A stretch of DNA of 64,000 bases from the NCBI GenBank assembly GCA_964393825.1, contig CAYMUY010000018.1, positions 1 to 64,000 on the forward strand, given 5' to 3'. Positions 7,998 through 16,811 of the stretch are shown piece after piece. Within the stretch, counting starts at the first letter, position 1. The number at the start of each line of letters is the position of its first letter. This stretch comes from PFJX01 sp964393825. GTDB lineage: Bacteria > Pseudomonadota > Gammaproteobacteria > Burkholderiales > Thiobacillaceae. Below the pieces are notes generated by a model that saw only the letters and a program-made list of their open reading frames with translations, did not search any database and was not told the DNA's origin. The position numbers were made by a program, and so were the translations under genes.

Positions 7998-9259
7998 ACC
8001 CGTTCTGGACCGTCTCCCTGTTCTGGATAGCCACAGCCGTCTGTGTCGCCATCGCACTCGCCTTCATCCTGCCGCCGCTGTTGCGCAAGCGGGAGATCGT
8101 GGCCAAGGCGGCGCGGCGTGACATCAACATCGCCGTTTACCGCGATCAGATGAAAGAAATGGAAGCCGATCGCGAGAATGGCATGATCTCCGAGGAGCAG
8201 TTCCAGAACAGCAAGCTGGAGCTTGAAGCCAGGCTCGCCGAGGACGCCTTGGCCAAGGTCGACGCCGTGATGGCGCCAGTGGCCAGTCGCCGCCTCGGCT
8301 TCACCATGGCGGGAGTGTTGCCCGCCGCGGCCTTCGGCCTCTACTTCCTGCTCGGCAATCCGATGGCGTTGACCGCGATCGCTGAAGCCCAGGCCAACCC
8401 GCAGGTGGTGAAGGGCGATCACGACATCATGAAGATGATCCAGCAGGTTGAGGAGAAAACCAAGGCCGATCCCAACGATGCCGCCGCCTGGGTCATGCTG
8501 GGCAAGACCTATGCCGTGGTAGGGCATTGGCCGGAGGCTTTGGCCGCCTATGACAAGGCGATGAAGCTCAAGCCCGATGTGCCGGCCATCATGACTGGCT
8601 ACGCCGAGGCCCTGGCGGTCAGCCGCAATCGCGCCCTCGCCGGCGAGCCGATCAAGCTCGTGCTGCAGGCGCTGGAAAAGGACCCCAATGACGTGAAGGG
8701 CCTGGAACTGGCGGGCATCAGCGCCTTCCAGGAGCGCAGCTACGCCAAGGCGGCCTTCTACTTCAAGCACCTGTACAAGCAACTGCCCCCGGATTCTCCC
8801 TATGCGCAGGATATCCTGGAAGCGCAAAAAGAGGCGACACGCCTGTCGCGCCAGGCCCTGACCGACATGGACAACCTCGCCGACCCGGCGGTGAAGACGG
8901 GCAAGGCAGCCGGTGCGGGCGCCACCTTGCACGGCAAGGTCGATCTGGCGCCAGCCCTCAAGAGCAAGGTGAAGGCCGATGATGTGGTGTTCCTGTTCGC
9001 CCGTTCCGCCAAGGGCGGGCCTCCCGTCGCCGCGCTCCGCTCCACAGCCGGTAAATTCCCTCTGGAGTTCGAGTTGAGCGATGCGCTGGCGATGAATCCG
9101 GACAACAAGCTGTCCAATTTCAAGGAAGTGACCCTGAGCGCGCGGATTTCAAAATCCGGTGACCCGATGGGCGGCTCCGGCGACCTGGAAGGCACGCTGA
9201 CTGGCGTCAAGGTCGGCGCTCGCGACATCCGGCTGACCATCGACAAGGTCCGTCCCTGA
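7994..9259 (+). CDS. ccmI: Cytochrome c biogenesis protein CcmI
   Basis: Apocytochrome c chaperone working with CcmFH. The 421-residue protein has two N-terminal membrane helices (about 4-26 and 95-115), TPR-like repeats (for example AWVMLGKTYAVVGHWPEALAAYDKA, abbreviated here to its Trp/Gly/Tyr/Ala pattern near residues 165-190) and a C-terminal beta-rich periplasmic domain. It is the last gene of the ccm operon and is followed by an intrinsic terminator. Confidence 0.9.
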   Translation: MNPFWTVSLFWIATAVCVAIALAFILPPLLRKREIVAKAARRDINIAVYRDQMKEMEADRENGMISEEQFQNSKLELEARLAEDALAKVDAVMAPVASRRLGFTMAGVLPAAAFGLYFLLGNPMALTAIAEAQANPQVVKGDHDIMKMIQQVEEKTKADPNDAAAWVMLGKTYAVVGHWPEALAAYDKAMKLKPDVPAIMTGYAEALAVSRNRALAGEPIKLVLQALEKDPNDVKGLELAGISAFQERSYAKAAFYFKHLYKQLPPDSPYAQDILEAQKEATRLSRQALTDMDNLADPAVKTGKAAGAGATLHGKVDLAPALKSKVKADDVVFLFARSAKGGPPVAALRSTAGKFPLEFELSDALAMNPDNKLSNFKEVTLSARISKSGDPMGGSGDLEGTLTGVKVGARDIRLTIDKVRP

Positions 9260-9281
9260 TCTCGCCCCCGGCGATGGAACC

Positions 9282-9305
9282 AGGCCCGCGTCGCGGGCCT
9301 TTTTT
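9282..9305 (+). terminator. Intrinsic terminator of the ccm operon
   Basis: AGGCCCG (9282-9288), loop CGTCG, CGGGCCT (9294-9300), then a T tract to 9305. It lies 22 bases after the ccmI stop. Confidence 0.88.
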
Positions 9306-9421
9306 CTGAACAAATCTTCGTGGATAACAATCGCAATTCGAAAAAGTTGATAGGCATCAAACTGTTAACGGGCCTGTTTTGATAAACAGTGGCTTTCCCA
9401 TAGTGTCATGAGGGCCATGCC

Positions 9422-9781
9422 ATGGATCGCCGCGCGTTTATCAGCCTCATTCCAGCCATCGCCCTCCTGGGCTGTGCCACTCAGAGCCAGCAACAGCCGC
9501 AACCACCGGGTGTCCGCTTCAGCGACGCAGAGCGCAACATCATCACCAACTATTACCGTCAGCAGGGACAGCCCCGGGTTTCCACTTCGGCCAAGAGCCG
9601 TGTCGGTATAGGCGACAAGCTCATCTCGGGAGAGCGCCCGAACAAGTTGCCTACCGCTCTGGATGCCCAGCTGCCGGGCCTGCCCGATCCCTACACCCGC
9701 CTGGTGCTGGGCGCGGACGTGATTCTGGTGAACCGCAATAGTCACGATATTGTCGACGTGATCCCCCAGATCGCTTATTGA
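9422..9781 (+). CDS. Small lipoprotein, RcnB/CigR-like
   Basis: A 119-residue protein with a lipoprotein signal peptide: MDRR, hydrophobic stretch, and lipobox LLGC with Cys18 as the lipidated residue. The C-terminal half shows a pattern seen in RcnB/CigR-type periplasmic proteins: a YYR segment, GDKL, LP-rich spacing, and a closing DVILVNRNSHDIVDVIPQ. It is a single-gene unit between two terminators, so it is probably transcribed on its own. Function is not known; an envelope role is inferred from the lipobox only. Confidence 0.7.
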   Translation: MDRRAFISLIPAIALLGCATQSQQQPQPPGVRFSDAERNIITNYYRQQGQPRVSTSAKSRVGIGDKLISGERPNKLPTALDAQLPGLPDPYTRLVLGADVILVNRNSHDIVDVIPQIAY

Positions 9782-9805
9782 GTATGCCCGCCTCGCCGCG
9801 AGCAG

Positions 9806-9827
9806 GCCGGCCAGTCCGGCTTTTTTT
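9806..9827 (+). terminator. Intrinsic terminator after the lipoprotein gene
   Basis: GCCGG (9806-9810), loop CCAGT, CCGGC (9816-9820), then seven T residues. Confidence 0.85.
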
Positions 9828-9905
9828 GCGTCTGGAACCCGCGCGTTAGCAACCCGGATTCCGGGTTTACACTCCTGGCCTACTCAACCAGCGAGCCCTG
9901 ACCGC

Positions 9906-10979
9906 ATGCAAGAACTGGCCCGACTCACCGGTTTCGATTTCCTCGCCGCATCCTGGCTGCCCGAAACGCTATTCGTCCTGCTCGCGGTGGTGCTGTTGAT
10001 CATCCTCGCCGGAAGGGTGCTGGCGCGGGTCGAAAAAGCCACGCGCCATACCGAAACGGTCTGGGACGATGCCCTGATCCAGGCGGTGAAGCGGCCGCTG
10101 ACCGTGTTGCTGTGGGTGGTCGGTCTGGCGCATGTGGCGGGGATTCTCGATCGTGAAACCGGCATCCACGCGCTCGACTACGCCCAGCCTGCCCGCAACA
10201 TCGGCGTCGTCACCTGCCTCGCCTGGTTCCTGATCCGGATGATCAACAACGCCGCCGACAGTCTGCTGCGTCATCCGGGTGGCACGGGTGAGACGGTGGA
10301 TCACACCACCGTCGATGCCATGAGCAAGCTGGGCCGGGTCAGCGTGCTTATCATTGCCGCGCTGGTGATCCTGCAAACGCTCGGCTTCAGCATTTCCGGC
10401 GTACTCGCCTTCGGCGGCATCGGCGGCATCGCCATCGGTTTCGCCGCCAAGGACCTGCTCGCCAACTTCTTCGGTGGCCTGATGGTCTACCTCGACCGCC
10501 CCTTCGCCGTCGGCGAGTGGATCCGCTCGCCGGACAAGGACATCGAAGGCACGGTGGAATACATCGGCTGGCGGCAGACCCGCATCCGCGCCTTCAACAA
10601 GAATCCGATCTATGTGCCGAATGCCCTGTTCACCACCATCGTGGTGGAAAACCCCTCGCGCATGTCGCATCGGCGGATCAAGGAATATATCGGCATCCGC
10701 TACCAGGATATCGACAAGATGGCCGCCATCACCGCCGACGTGAAGGCTATGTTGATCGCGCACCCGGATATCGATAACGAGGTGACGATGATCGTCAACT
10801 TCACCACTTTCTCCGCTTCTTCCGTCGACTTCATGGTCTACACCTTCACGCGCGTCACCAACTGGGTGAACTTTCAGGCCGTGAAGCAGGATGTCCTGCT
10901 CAGGATCGCGGACATCATCACCGCCCACGGTGGCGAGATCGCGTACCCGACGCAGACCCTGCATATCGCGCGCGGCTAG
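9906..10979 (+). CDS. MscS-family mechanosensitive channel
   Basis: Predicted tension-gated inner-membrane channel that releases solutes during osmotic downshock. The 357-residue protein has several N-terminal membrane helices, a pore-lining segment rich in Gly/Ala (GVLAFGGIGGIAIGFAAKDL, about residues 160-180), the family motif LANFFGGLMVYLDRPF, and a beta domain beginning GTVEYIGWRQTRIR. The extra N-terminal helices relative to E. coli MscS suggest the YnaI/YbdG-like subgroup. It stands alone between a terminator and a sugar kinase gene. Confidence 0.88.
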   Translation: MQELARLTGFDFLAASWLPETLFVLLAVVLLIILAGRVLARVEKATRHTETVWDDALIQAVKRPLTVLLWVVGLAHVAGILDRETGIHALDYAQPARNIGVVTCLAWFLIRMINNAADSLLRHPGGTGETVDHTTVDAMSKLGRVSVLIIAALVILQTLGFSISGVLAFGGIGGIAIGFAAKDLLANFFGGLMVYLDRPFAVGEWIRSPDKDIEGTVEYIGWRQTRIRAFNKNPIYVPNALFTTIVVENPSRMSHRRIKEYIGIRYQDIDKMAAITADVKAMLIAHPDIDNEVTMIVNFTTFSASSVDFMVYTFTRVTNWVNFQAVKQDVLLRIADIITAHGGEIAYPTQTLHIARG

Positions 10980-11035
10980 GCTTTTCCCGGCGCAGGCGCG
11001 AAAATGCCGGGCATCTCATTGCTGCCAGCTCACTC

Positions 11036-11968
11036 ATGCGCACCCTCATCTGCGGCTCCATGGCCTACGACACCATCATGGTGTTCCACGACCGGTTCAA
11101 GAATCACATCCTGCCCGATCAGATCCACATCCTGAATGTCGCCTTCCTGGTGCCGGACATGCGCCGGGAGTTTGGAGGCTGCGCCGGCAACATCGCATAC
11201 AACCTCAAGCTGCTCGGCGGCGAGCCGCTGATCATGGCGACCGTCGGTGTCGACTTCGCACCCTATGCCGAGCGTCTGCGGGCGGGGGGATTCGATACCG
11301 CCTGCATCCGCCCGGTGGCCGGGACCTTCACGGCCCAGGCGTTCATCACCACCGACCTGGACGACAACCAGATCACCGCTTTTCATCCCGGCGCGATGAA
11401 TGACTCGCACCTGAACACGGTGGCCCAGGCGACAGGGGTCAGTCTCGGCATCGTCTCGCCGGATGGGCGACAGGGCATGCTCGATCATGCACGCCAGTTC
11501 GCCGAGGCCGGCATCCCCTTCATCTTCGATCCCGGCCAGGGCCTGCCGATGTTCAACGGCGAGGAGTTGCTCGATTTCATCCGTCAGGCGACCTACCTCA
11601 CCTGTAATGATTACGAGGCGAAACTCCTTCAGGAGCGGACGGGTCTGACGCTGGAGCAGCTGGCGAAAGAAGTGCGCGCGCTGGTAGTGACGCTGGGGGG
11701 CGAGGGCTCGCGGATCTATGCCGAAGGCCAGGTGCATGACATCCCGGTCGCAGCCGCGAGCGCGGTGGTCGACCCGACGGGTTGCGGTGACGCCTACCGC
11801 GCCGGCCTGATGACCGGCATGCACAAGGGTATGGACTGGCCTACCTGCGGGCGCCTTGCGGGCCTGGTCGGCGCGATCAAGATCGCCGAGCGCGGTGGAC
11901 AGAACCACCGTTTCTCCTGGGACGAGATCGCGGAACGCTTCAAGGTGGAGTACGGTTATTCAATTTGA
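11036..11968 (+). CDS. PfkB-family carbohydrate/nucleoside kinase
   Basis: A 310-residue ribokinase-fold kinase. The N-terminal glycine-rich substrate site EFGGCAGNIAYNLKLLGG (about residues 43-60) and the C-terminal ATP/anion-hole motif DPTGCGDAYRAG, with Asp as catalytic base, are both present. The domain order is that of ribokinase and adenosine kinase. The substrate cannot be told from sequence; similar proteins in betaproteobacteria are usually left as carbohydrate kinases. A small lipoprotein gene starts 13 bases downstream, but no functional link is obvious. Confidence 0.85.
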   Translation: MRTLICGSMAYDTIMVFHDRFKNHILPDQIHILNVAFLVPDMRREFGGCAGNIAYNLKLLGGEPLIMATVGVDFAPYAERLRAGGFDTACIRPVAGTFTAQAFITTDLDDNQITAFHPGAMNDSHLNTVAQATGVSLGIVSPDGRQGMLDHARQFAEAGIPFIFDPGQGLPMFNGEELLDFIRQATYLTCNDYEAKLLQERTGLTLEQLAKEVRALVVTLGGEGSRIYAEGQVHDIPVAAASAVVDPTGCGDAYRAGLMTGMHKGMDWPTCGRLAGLVGAIKIAERGGQNHRFSWDEIAERFKVEYGYSI

Positions 11969-11981
11969 CAAGGAGTCGGTC

Positions 11982-12431
11982 ATGAACAAATCCCTGTTCC
12001 TCTTGCTCATCCCCATCGCCCTGAGCGGTTGCGCCAGCGGCAAGGGCAGTGATGACTATCAACGCTCGGAAGCGCGTCGTGTCTATGAAGTGAAAATGGG
12101 CGTGGTCGAGCATGTCCGCGCGGTCAAGCTGGAGGGCACCGGCTCAGGTGTCGGTTCGGTGGCGGGTGGCGCCATTGGTGGTATCGCCGGAAGCGAGGTC
12201 GGGCGCGGCAAGGGTTCCGCCGTGGGCGCGGTGCTTGGCGCCGTGGTCGGGGGTATTGCCGGTGCCGCGGCAGAAGAGGGCATGACCCGCAAGCCAGGGC
12301 TGGAAATCACCGTGCGGCTGGATAGTGGCCGCACCATCGCGGTGGTGCAGGAAGATAACGGTGAGACCTTTGCCCGCGGCGACCGGGTGCGCTTGCTCGA
12401 GTCAGGCGGTCAGGCGCGGGTATCGCACTGA
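11982..12431 (+). CDS. Glycine-zipper outer membrane lipoprotein (SlyB/Pcp-like)
   Basis: A 149-residue lipoprotein with lipobox LSGC (Cys18) and a central glycine-zipper region (GSGVGSVAGGAIGGIAGSEVG and following repeats, about residues 53-90) of the type in SlyB and 17-kDa surface antigen families, then a C-terminal beta-rich domain. ATG 11982 lies behind AAGGAG. The glycine zipper suggests insertion in or tethering to the outer membrane, with a role in envelope integrity by family analogy. Confidence 0.8.
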   Translation: MNKSLFLLLIPIALSGCASGKGSDDYQRSEARRVYEVKMGVVEHVRAVKLEGTGSGVGSVAGGAIGGIAGSEVGRGKGSAVGAVLGAVVGGIAGAAAEEGMTRKPGLEITVRLDSGRTIAVVQEDNGETFARGDRVRLLESGGQARVSH

Positions 12432-12441
12432 CCGATTCGGT

Positions 12442-12945
12442 TCAGGAGCCGTTGGAAAACAGTCCCCGCAGGCCGGCGCGAACCTTGGCGACGCCCTGGT
12501 CGATGGCCTGGTCGAGGTAAAAGCCGTAGTAGTCGACGGTGGTGAGGCCGACCACGGGCTTGGTCAGTTGGCGGCCTTCGCCGTCGAACACCATCACCGT
12601 CGGGGTCAGGCGGGCACCGTGATCTCCGGAAAACTGGCGGTGGCTGGTCTTGTGGCCGTGGAAATCCTTGAGTTCGCGAAAGCCACCGCTTTCCACCCGA
12701 CGCATCACCACCTTGGCGAGGTAGTCGGCGTTACCACTCATGGGAATCAGGAATTCATTGAGCGCGGTCTCACAGTAGGAACACTGTGGACCGACGAACA
12801 CCAGCAGGATCACGCCATTGACCGCGCGCGCAGCGGCCGCGTCCTGCTGCAGGTCGCGCGCCCAGGGGACATCCGCGCGGGCCATCGAGATGCCGCATGT
12901 TAAGATCGCGAGCCACGCGAGTAACCGCTTGAATGCCTGTTTCAT
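12442..12945 (-). CDS. Periplasmic thioredoxin-fold protein with CSYC motif
   Basis: A 167-residue protein with a Sec signal (MKQAFKRLLAWLAILTC to about residue 25) and a thioredoxin-like domain: VFVGPQCSYCETALNEF carries the CxxC pair, and RLTPTVMVFDGEGRQ carries the expected cis-Pro. This resembles SoxW/DsbC-like or thioredoxin-fold proteins that handle periplasmic disulfides. The ATG at 12945 follows GAGAGGAAA and is preferred over one 21 bases upstream. It is divergent from hemC. Its partner is unknown; cytochrome or sulfur-oxidation maturation are possibilities. Confidence 0.72.
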   Translation of the reverse strand: MKQAFKRLLAWLAILTCGISMARADVPWARDLQQDAAAARAVNGVILLVFVGPQCSYCETALNEFLIPMSGNADYLAKVVMRRVESGGFRELKDFHGHKTSHRQFSGDHGARLTPTVMVFDGEGRQLTKPVVGLTTVDYYGFYLDQAIDQGVAKVRAGLRGLFSNGS

Positions 12946-13008
12946 CGTCGCTTTCCTCTCGTCCATTCGTATTCTAATGGTGCGTTTTCCACCCTCAATA
13001 GTTCAATC

Positions 13009-13941
13009 ATGCCGAAAAAACTAGTCATCGCTACCCGTGAAAGCCAGCTTGCGTTGTGGCAGGCCGAACACGTCAAGGCCCGCCTGATGGAATTGCACCC
13101 CGGATTGGAAGTCGAATTGCTCGGCATGACCACTCAGGGCGACCAGATACTCGATTCGCCGCTTTCCCGTATCGGCGGCAAGGGACTGTTCGTGAAGGAA
13201 CTGGAAACGGCGATGGCGGAGGGCCGCGCCGATCTCGCGGTGCACTCGATCAAGGATGTGCCGATGGACCTGCCGCCCGGCTTCGAGCTGGCGGCGATCT
13301 CGAAGCGCGAGGACCCGCGCGACGCCTTCATTTCCAGTAAATACGCCAGCCTGGGCGACCTGCCCTCCGGCGCCCGCGTCGGCACCTCCAGCCTGCGTCG
13401 CCAGGTGCAGTTGCGCGCCGTTTACCCGACCCTGGATGTCGACACCCTGCGCGGCAACGTCAATACCCGGCTGCGCAAGCTGGAAGAGGGGCAGTACGAC
13501 GCCATCCTGCTGGCGGCGTCCGGGCTCAAGCGTCTCGGCCTGGACAGCCACATCCGCGCTATCCTGACCCCGGAGGAGAGCCTGCCGGCGGTGGGCCAGG
13601 GGGCGCTCGGCATCGAGATCCGCGCGGGTCGTCCCGAACTCGCCGAGCTGCTGGCACCGCTCAACGATCCCGAGACCGCCGCCTGCGTGCGCGCGGAACG
13701 GGCCATGAGCCGGATGCTGCAAGGCGGCTGCCAGGCGCCCATCGGCGGTTTTGCCGAACTGCGCAACGGCCGCATCCACCTGCGCGCCTTCGTGGCCGAC
13801 CTGGAAGGCATCCGGTTCTACCGCAGTGAAGTGGAAGGTGATCCCGCCGATCCCGAGGCCGTCGGCCACGCCGCCGCGGGCCAACTCATCGCCCAGGGTG
13901 CCGATCAGTTGCTGGCGGAACTCCTCCACCGCATGCAATGA
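13009..13941 (+). CDS. hemC: Hydroxymethylbilane synthase (porphobilinogen deaminase)
   Basis: Polymerises four porphobilinogen molecules to hydroxymethylbilane in tetrapyrrole synthesis. The 310-residue protein has the N-terminal ATRESQLALWQA motif, HSIKDVPM with catalytic Asp83, Arg-rich substrate contacts (GTSSLRRQ) and GGCQAPIGG with Cys241, which holds the dipyrromethane cofactor. It overlaps hemD by four bases (ATGA), so the two are translationally coupled. Confidence 0.97.
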   Translation: MPKKLVIATRESQLALWQAEHVKARLMELHPGLEVELLGMTTQGDQILDSPLSRIGGKGLFVKELETAMAEGRADLAVHSIKDVPMDLPPGFELAAISKREDPRDAFISSKYASLGDLPSGARVGTSSLRRQVQLRAVYPTLDVDTLRGNVNTRLRKLEEGQYDAILLAASGLKRLGLDSHIRAILTPEESLPAVGQGALGIEIRAGRPELAELLAPLNDPETAACVRAERAMSRMLQGGCQAPIGGFAELRNGRIHLRAFVADLEGIRFYRSEVEGDPADPEAVGHAAAGQLIAQGADQLLAELLHRMQ

Positions 13942-14699
13942 ACCTGCCGCTGTCCGGCCTGGGGGTGCTGATCACCCGTCCGCTCGGACAGGCCGCGGGT
14001 CTGCGGGCGCGGCTGGAGGCGCAGGGTGCCCGTGGCGTGGTGTTCCCCACCCTCGACATCCAGCCGCCCGCCGACCTCGCCAGCCTCAGCCAGAGACTGG
14101 AACAGCTGGCACTTTACGATTTCGCCGTCTTCATCAGCCCCACCGCGGTGGAACAGGCCCTTGCCCGGATACCCGCCTGGCCCGAGGGCGTGCGTGTGGC
14201 CAGCGTTGGACAAGGTACCGCCGCGACCCTGCGCGAGTCGGGGATCACCGGGGTGCTGGTGCCGGAGAGCGGCGCGGACAGCGAACACCTGCTCGCCCTG
14301 CCCGAACTGGCCGACATGCGCGGTCGCCGCGTATTGATCTTTCGCGGCGAGGGCGGCCGCGAACTGCTCGCCACCGCCCTCGCCGCGCGTGGCGCCCGGG
14401 TGGACTACGCCGAATGCTACCGGCGCGGCCTGCCTGACGCCGACCCCGCCGTCCTCATCGACGATTGGCGCCACGGCGGCATCCAGGCCGTCACCGTATT
14501 GAGCGCGCAGAGCCTGGACAACCTGTTCACCCTGCTTGGCGCCGACCAAGCCGGGCTCATCCGCGCGACGCCCCTGTTTGCGCCGCATCCGCGTATTGCC
14601 GAACATGCCCGCGCGCTCGGCGTCGAACACGCCATTACGACCCCCGCCGGCGAAACGGGCCTGACGCGGGCACTTGTGGAATACTTCCAACATGTCTGA
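13938..14699 (+). CDS. hemD: Uroporphyrinogen-III synthase
   Basis: Cyclises hydroxymethylbilane with D-ring inversion to uroporphyrinogen III. The 253-residue protein has the two-lobed HemD pattern: N-terminal VLITRPLGQAAGLRARLE, FISPTAVEQAL in lobe one, RVLIFRGEGGRELL at the hinge, and TVLSAQSLDNLF in lobe two. HemD sequences diverge strongly, but position between hemC and hemX makes the assignment firm. It overlaps both neighbours. Confidence 0.94.
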   Translation: MNLPLSGLGVLITRPLGQAAGLRARLEAQGARGVVFPTLDIQPPADLASLSQRLEQLALYDFAVFISPTAVEQALARIPAWPEGVRVASVGQGTAATLRESGITGVLVPESGADSEHLLALPELADMRGRRVLIFRGEGGRELLATALAARGARVDYAECYRRGLPDADPAVLIDDWRHGGIQAVTVLSAQSLDNLFTLLGADQAGLIRATPLFAPHPRIAEHARALGVEHAITTPAGETGLTRALVEYFQHV

Positions 14700-15750
14700 T
14701 CACACGCCTGAAATCGCCCCCGAGACGGCCACGCCCGTGACGCCCGTCCTACCCCCCGAACGCCCTGCGCCGAGAAGCGGGCTGCTCTGGCTCGGGCCCA
14801 TCCTGGCCATCGTCGCCATCCTGCTGACTCTGGGCCTGGCCTGGCAGGACTATGACCAGATGAAGGCGATGGAAGTCCAGCTGGCGCGACGGATCGGCGC
14901 CTTCGATACCGCCAGCCAGGAGGCGCGGGCCGCAGCCAAGGCGGCCAATATCGCCCTCGCCGACCTGCAGGGCCGCCTCGGCGCCCTGGAGGCGCGGGCG
15001 CTGGAGTCGCAAAACCAGCAATTGGCGCTCAACGCGATGTACCAGGACCTCGCCCGCAGCCAGGACGAGCGCATTGTCGCCGACATCGAGCAGACCCTGC
15101 TGCTGGCGCGCCAGCAGTTGCAGCTCGCCGGCAACGTCAAGGCCGCGCTGATCGGCCTGGACGCGGCGGCGACCCGCCTGGCGCAGCTCGACAAGCCGCA
15201 GTTCGAGGGGTTGCGCGACGCCATCGCCCGCGACATGGAGCGTTTGAAACTGCTGCCGGCGGCCGATATCGTCAGCCTCAACGCTCGCCTGGAGGTGCTG
15301 ATCCAGAATCTGGACAAGCTGAAGCCGGAGTCCGATACCGAGCCGGCGGTGAAGCAGCCGCCCGTCGCGAGCGGAGATGCCGTCGATACCCTGGCGCGGT
15401 TTTCCGCCGATGCCTGGCGCGAATTCAAGACCCTGGTGCGGATCCGCCGCCTGGATCACCCGGAACTGCCCTTGCTGACGCCCCCGCAACAATATTTCCT
15501 GCGCGAGAACATCAAGCTGCGCCTGCTGGCCGCGCGCATGAGCCTGCTGCAACGCGACGAAACCGGTTTCCGTGCCGACCTCGCCGCCGCCCGCGAATGG
15601 ACTGCGCGCTACTTCAACCCGCGCGATGAGGCCACCCGCGCGGTGCTCGCCAGCCTCGACGAAATGAGCAAGGCGCCGGTGCTGTTGAAGGACGCCGACA
15701 TCGAGGTCAGCCTGAAAGCGGCGCGCGCCGCGCGCGGAAGGGGCAACTGA
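14692..15750 (+). CDS. hemX: HemX, membrane-anchored protein of the hem operon
   Basis: A 352-residue protein with one N-terminal transmembrane helix (about residues 22-42), a coiled-coil segment rich in Ala, Gln and Glu (about 45-130) and a C-terminal periplasmic domain with the HemX-typical segment EFKTLVRIRRLDHPELPLLT and YFLRENIKLRLLAARM. In proteobacteria it always accompanies hemCD; its exact role is unclear. ATG 14692 overlaps the hemD end by 8 bases, and the stop TGA shares its A with the hemY start. Confidence 0.88.
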   Translation: MSDHTPEIAPETATPVTPVLPPERPAPRSGLLWLGPILAIVAILLTLGLAWQDYDQMKAMEVQLARRIGAFDTASQEARAAAKAANIALADLQGRLGALEARALESQNQQLALNAMYQDLARSQDERIVADIEQTLLLARQQLQLAGNVKAALIGLDAAATRLAQLDKPQFEGLRDAIARDMERLKLLPAADIVSLNARLEVLIQNLDKLKPESDTEPAVKQPPVASGDAVDTLARFSADAWREFKTLVRIRRLDHPELPLLTPPQQYFLRENIKLRLLAARMSLLQRDETGFRADLAAAREWTARYFNPRDEATRAVLASLDEMSKAPVLLKDADIEVSLKAARAARGRGN

Positions 15751-16196
15751 TGCGCGCCGCGTTCTGGCTGCTCGCCCTGTTCGCCCTGGCGGTGGCGCTG
15801 ACCCTGGCGGCGCGGGTCGACGAGGGCTATGTCATCGTGGTCTATCCGCCGTGGCGGATGGAACTGTCGTTCATGCTCGCGCTGGTGCTGTTGCTCGGCC
15901 TCATGGCCATCGCCTACGCTGTGGCGCGGCTGGCCCAGACCGCGCTGCGTCTGCCTGACGACGTCCGCGAATGGCATGCCCGTCGCCGCGGCGGCGCCGC
16001 CGACCGTGTCCTCATGGACGCCGTGCGCGCGCACCTCGACGGCGATGCCTACCGCGCCGGAAAACTGGCGCGCAAGGCCCAGGCCAGCCAGGCGCCGGAT
16101 ATCGCGGAACGGCTGATCGAGGCGGGTGCCACGGCCTTGCCGCCTGAAGGCAGGATCAAGACCTGGTTGAAACGGCTGCCTTCGAAGTCGTCGTAG
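15750..16196 (+). CDS. hemY: HemY-like protein, short form (N-terminal domain only)
   Basis: The 148-residue product matches the membrane N-terminal part of HemY: two hydrophobic helices (about 4-22 and 35-58), with the conserved DEGYVIVVYPPWRMELSF between them, then RRGGAADRVLMDAVRAHLDGDAYRAGKLARKA, shortened here, which is the first helical repeat. Usual HemY proteins are near 400 residues with C-terminal TPR repeats; these are missing. The frame ends at TAG 16194-16196 and overlaps the msrQ end by 41 bases on the opposite strand. Either a natural short form or a truncation left by rearrangement at the hem/msr junction. Confidence 0.78.
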   Translation: MRAAFWLLALFALAVALTLAARVDEGYVIVVYPPWRMELSFMLALVLLLGLMAIAYAVARLAQTALRLPDDVREWHARRRGGAADRVLMDAVRAHLDGDAYRAGKLARKAQASQAPDIAERLIEAGATALPPEGRIKTWLKRLPSKSS

Positions 16197-16806
16197 TCGC
16201 CGCCGCGCCATCGCGCCGCAGCCACCAGGCCAGTCGCATCCCCAGCAGGATCGCCAGGATGCCGGCATAGATCGCCGGTTCGGTGATATCCAGCTTCACC
16301 ATCCACCAGAAATGCAGCACGGCGAACAGCGCGATGGCGTAGACGGCGCGGTGCAGCCGCTGCCAGAGACGGCCTCCGAGACGCCGGATCATGGCGTTGC
16401 TGGACGTGATCGCCAGGGGAATCAGGAGCAGGAAGGAGGCGAATCCAACCGTGATGAAGGGACGCTTGACGATGTCCTTCAGGATCTCGCCCCAGTCGAA
16501 AAATTGATCGAGCCAGAGATAGCTAAGGACATGCAGGCAGGCATAGAAGAAGGTGTACAGCCCCAGCATGCGGCGCAATCTGAGCAGCCAGGCGAGTCCG
16601 CTCAGCCGGCGCAGCGGCGTCACCGCCAGGGTGAGCAGCAGGAAACGCAAGGTCCAGTCGCCGAGGCCGCGGGTCACCGCCTCGATCGGATTGGCGCCCA
16701 GGTTGTCGGTCGCCGCGCCGTGGACGAAGGTGACCAGCGGCACCAGGCAGAGCAGGAATAGCGCGGTCTTCAACGCGGTGAACTGGCGGGGGGTGGGGGG
16801 CATCAT
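16156..16806 (-). CDS. msrQ: MsrQ, heme-binding membrane subunit of methionine sulfoxide reductase
   Basis: Inner-membrane b-type cytochrome (ferric reductase-like domain) passing electrons from the quinone pool or flavin reductase to MsrP. The 216-residue protein has about six membrane helices and conserved heme histidines in LYTFFYACLHVLSYLW, RLHRAVYAIALFAVLHFWW. It begins 5 bases after the msrP stop, the usual msrPQ arrangement. Its 3' end overlaps the short hemY gene convergently. Confidence 0.93.
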   Translation of the reverse strand: MMPPTPRQFTALKTALFLLCLVPLVTFVHGAATDNLGANPIEAVTRGLGDWTLRFLLLTLAVTPLRRLSGLAWLLRLRRMLGLYTFFYACLHVLSYLWLDQFFDWGEILKDIVKRPFITVGFASFLLLIPLAITSSNAMIRRLGGRLWQRLHRAVYAIALFAVLHFWWMVKLDITEPAIYAGILAILLGMRLAWWLRRDGAAATTTTSKAAVSTRS

Positions 16807-16811
16807 GGCGC

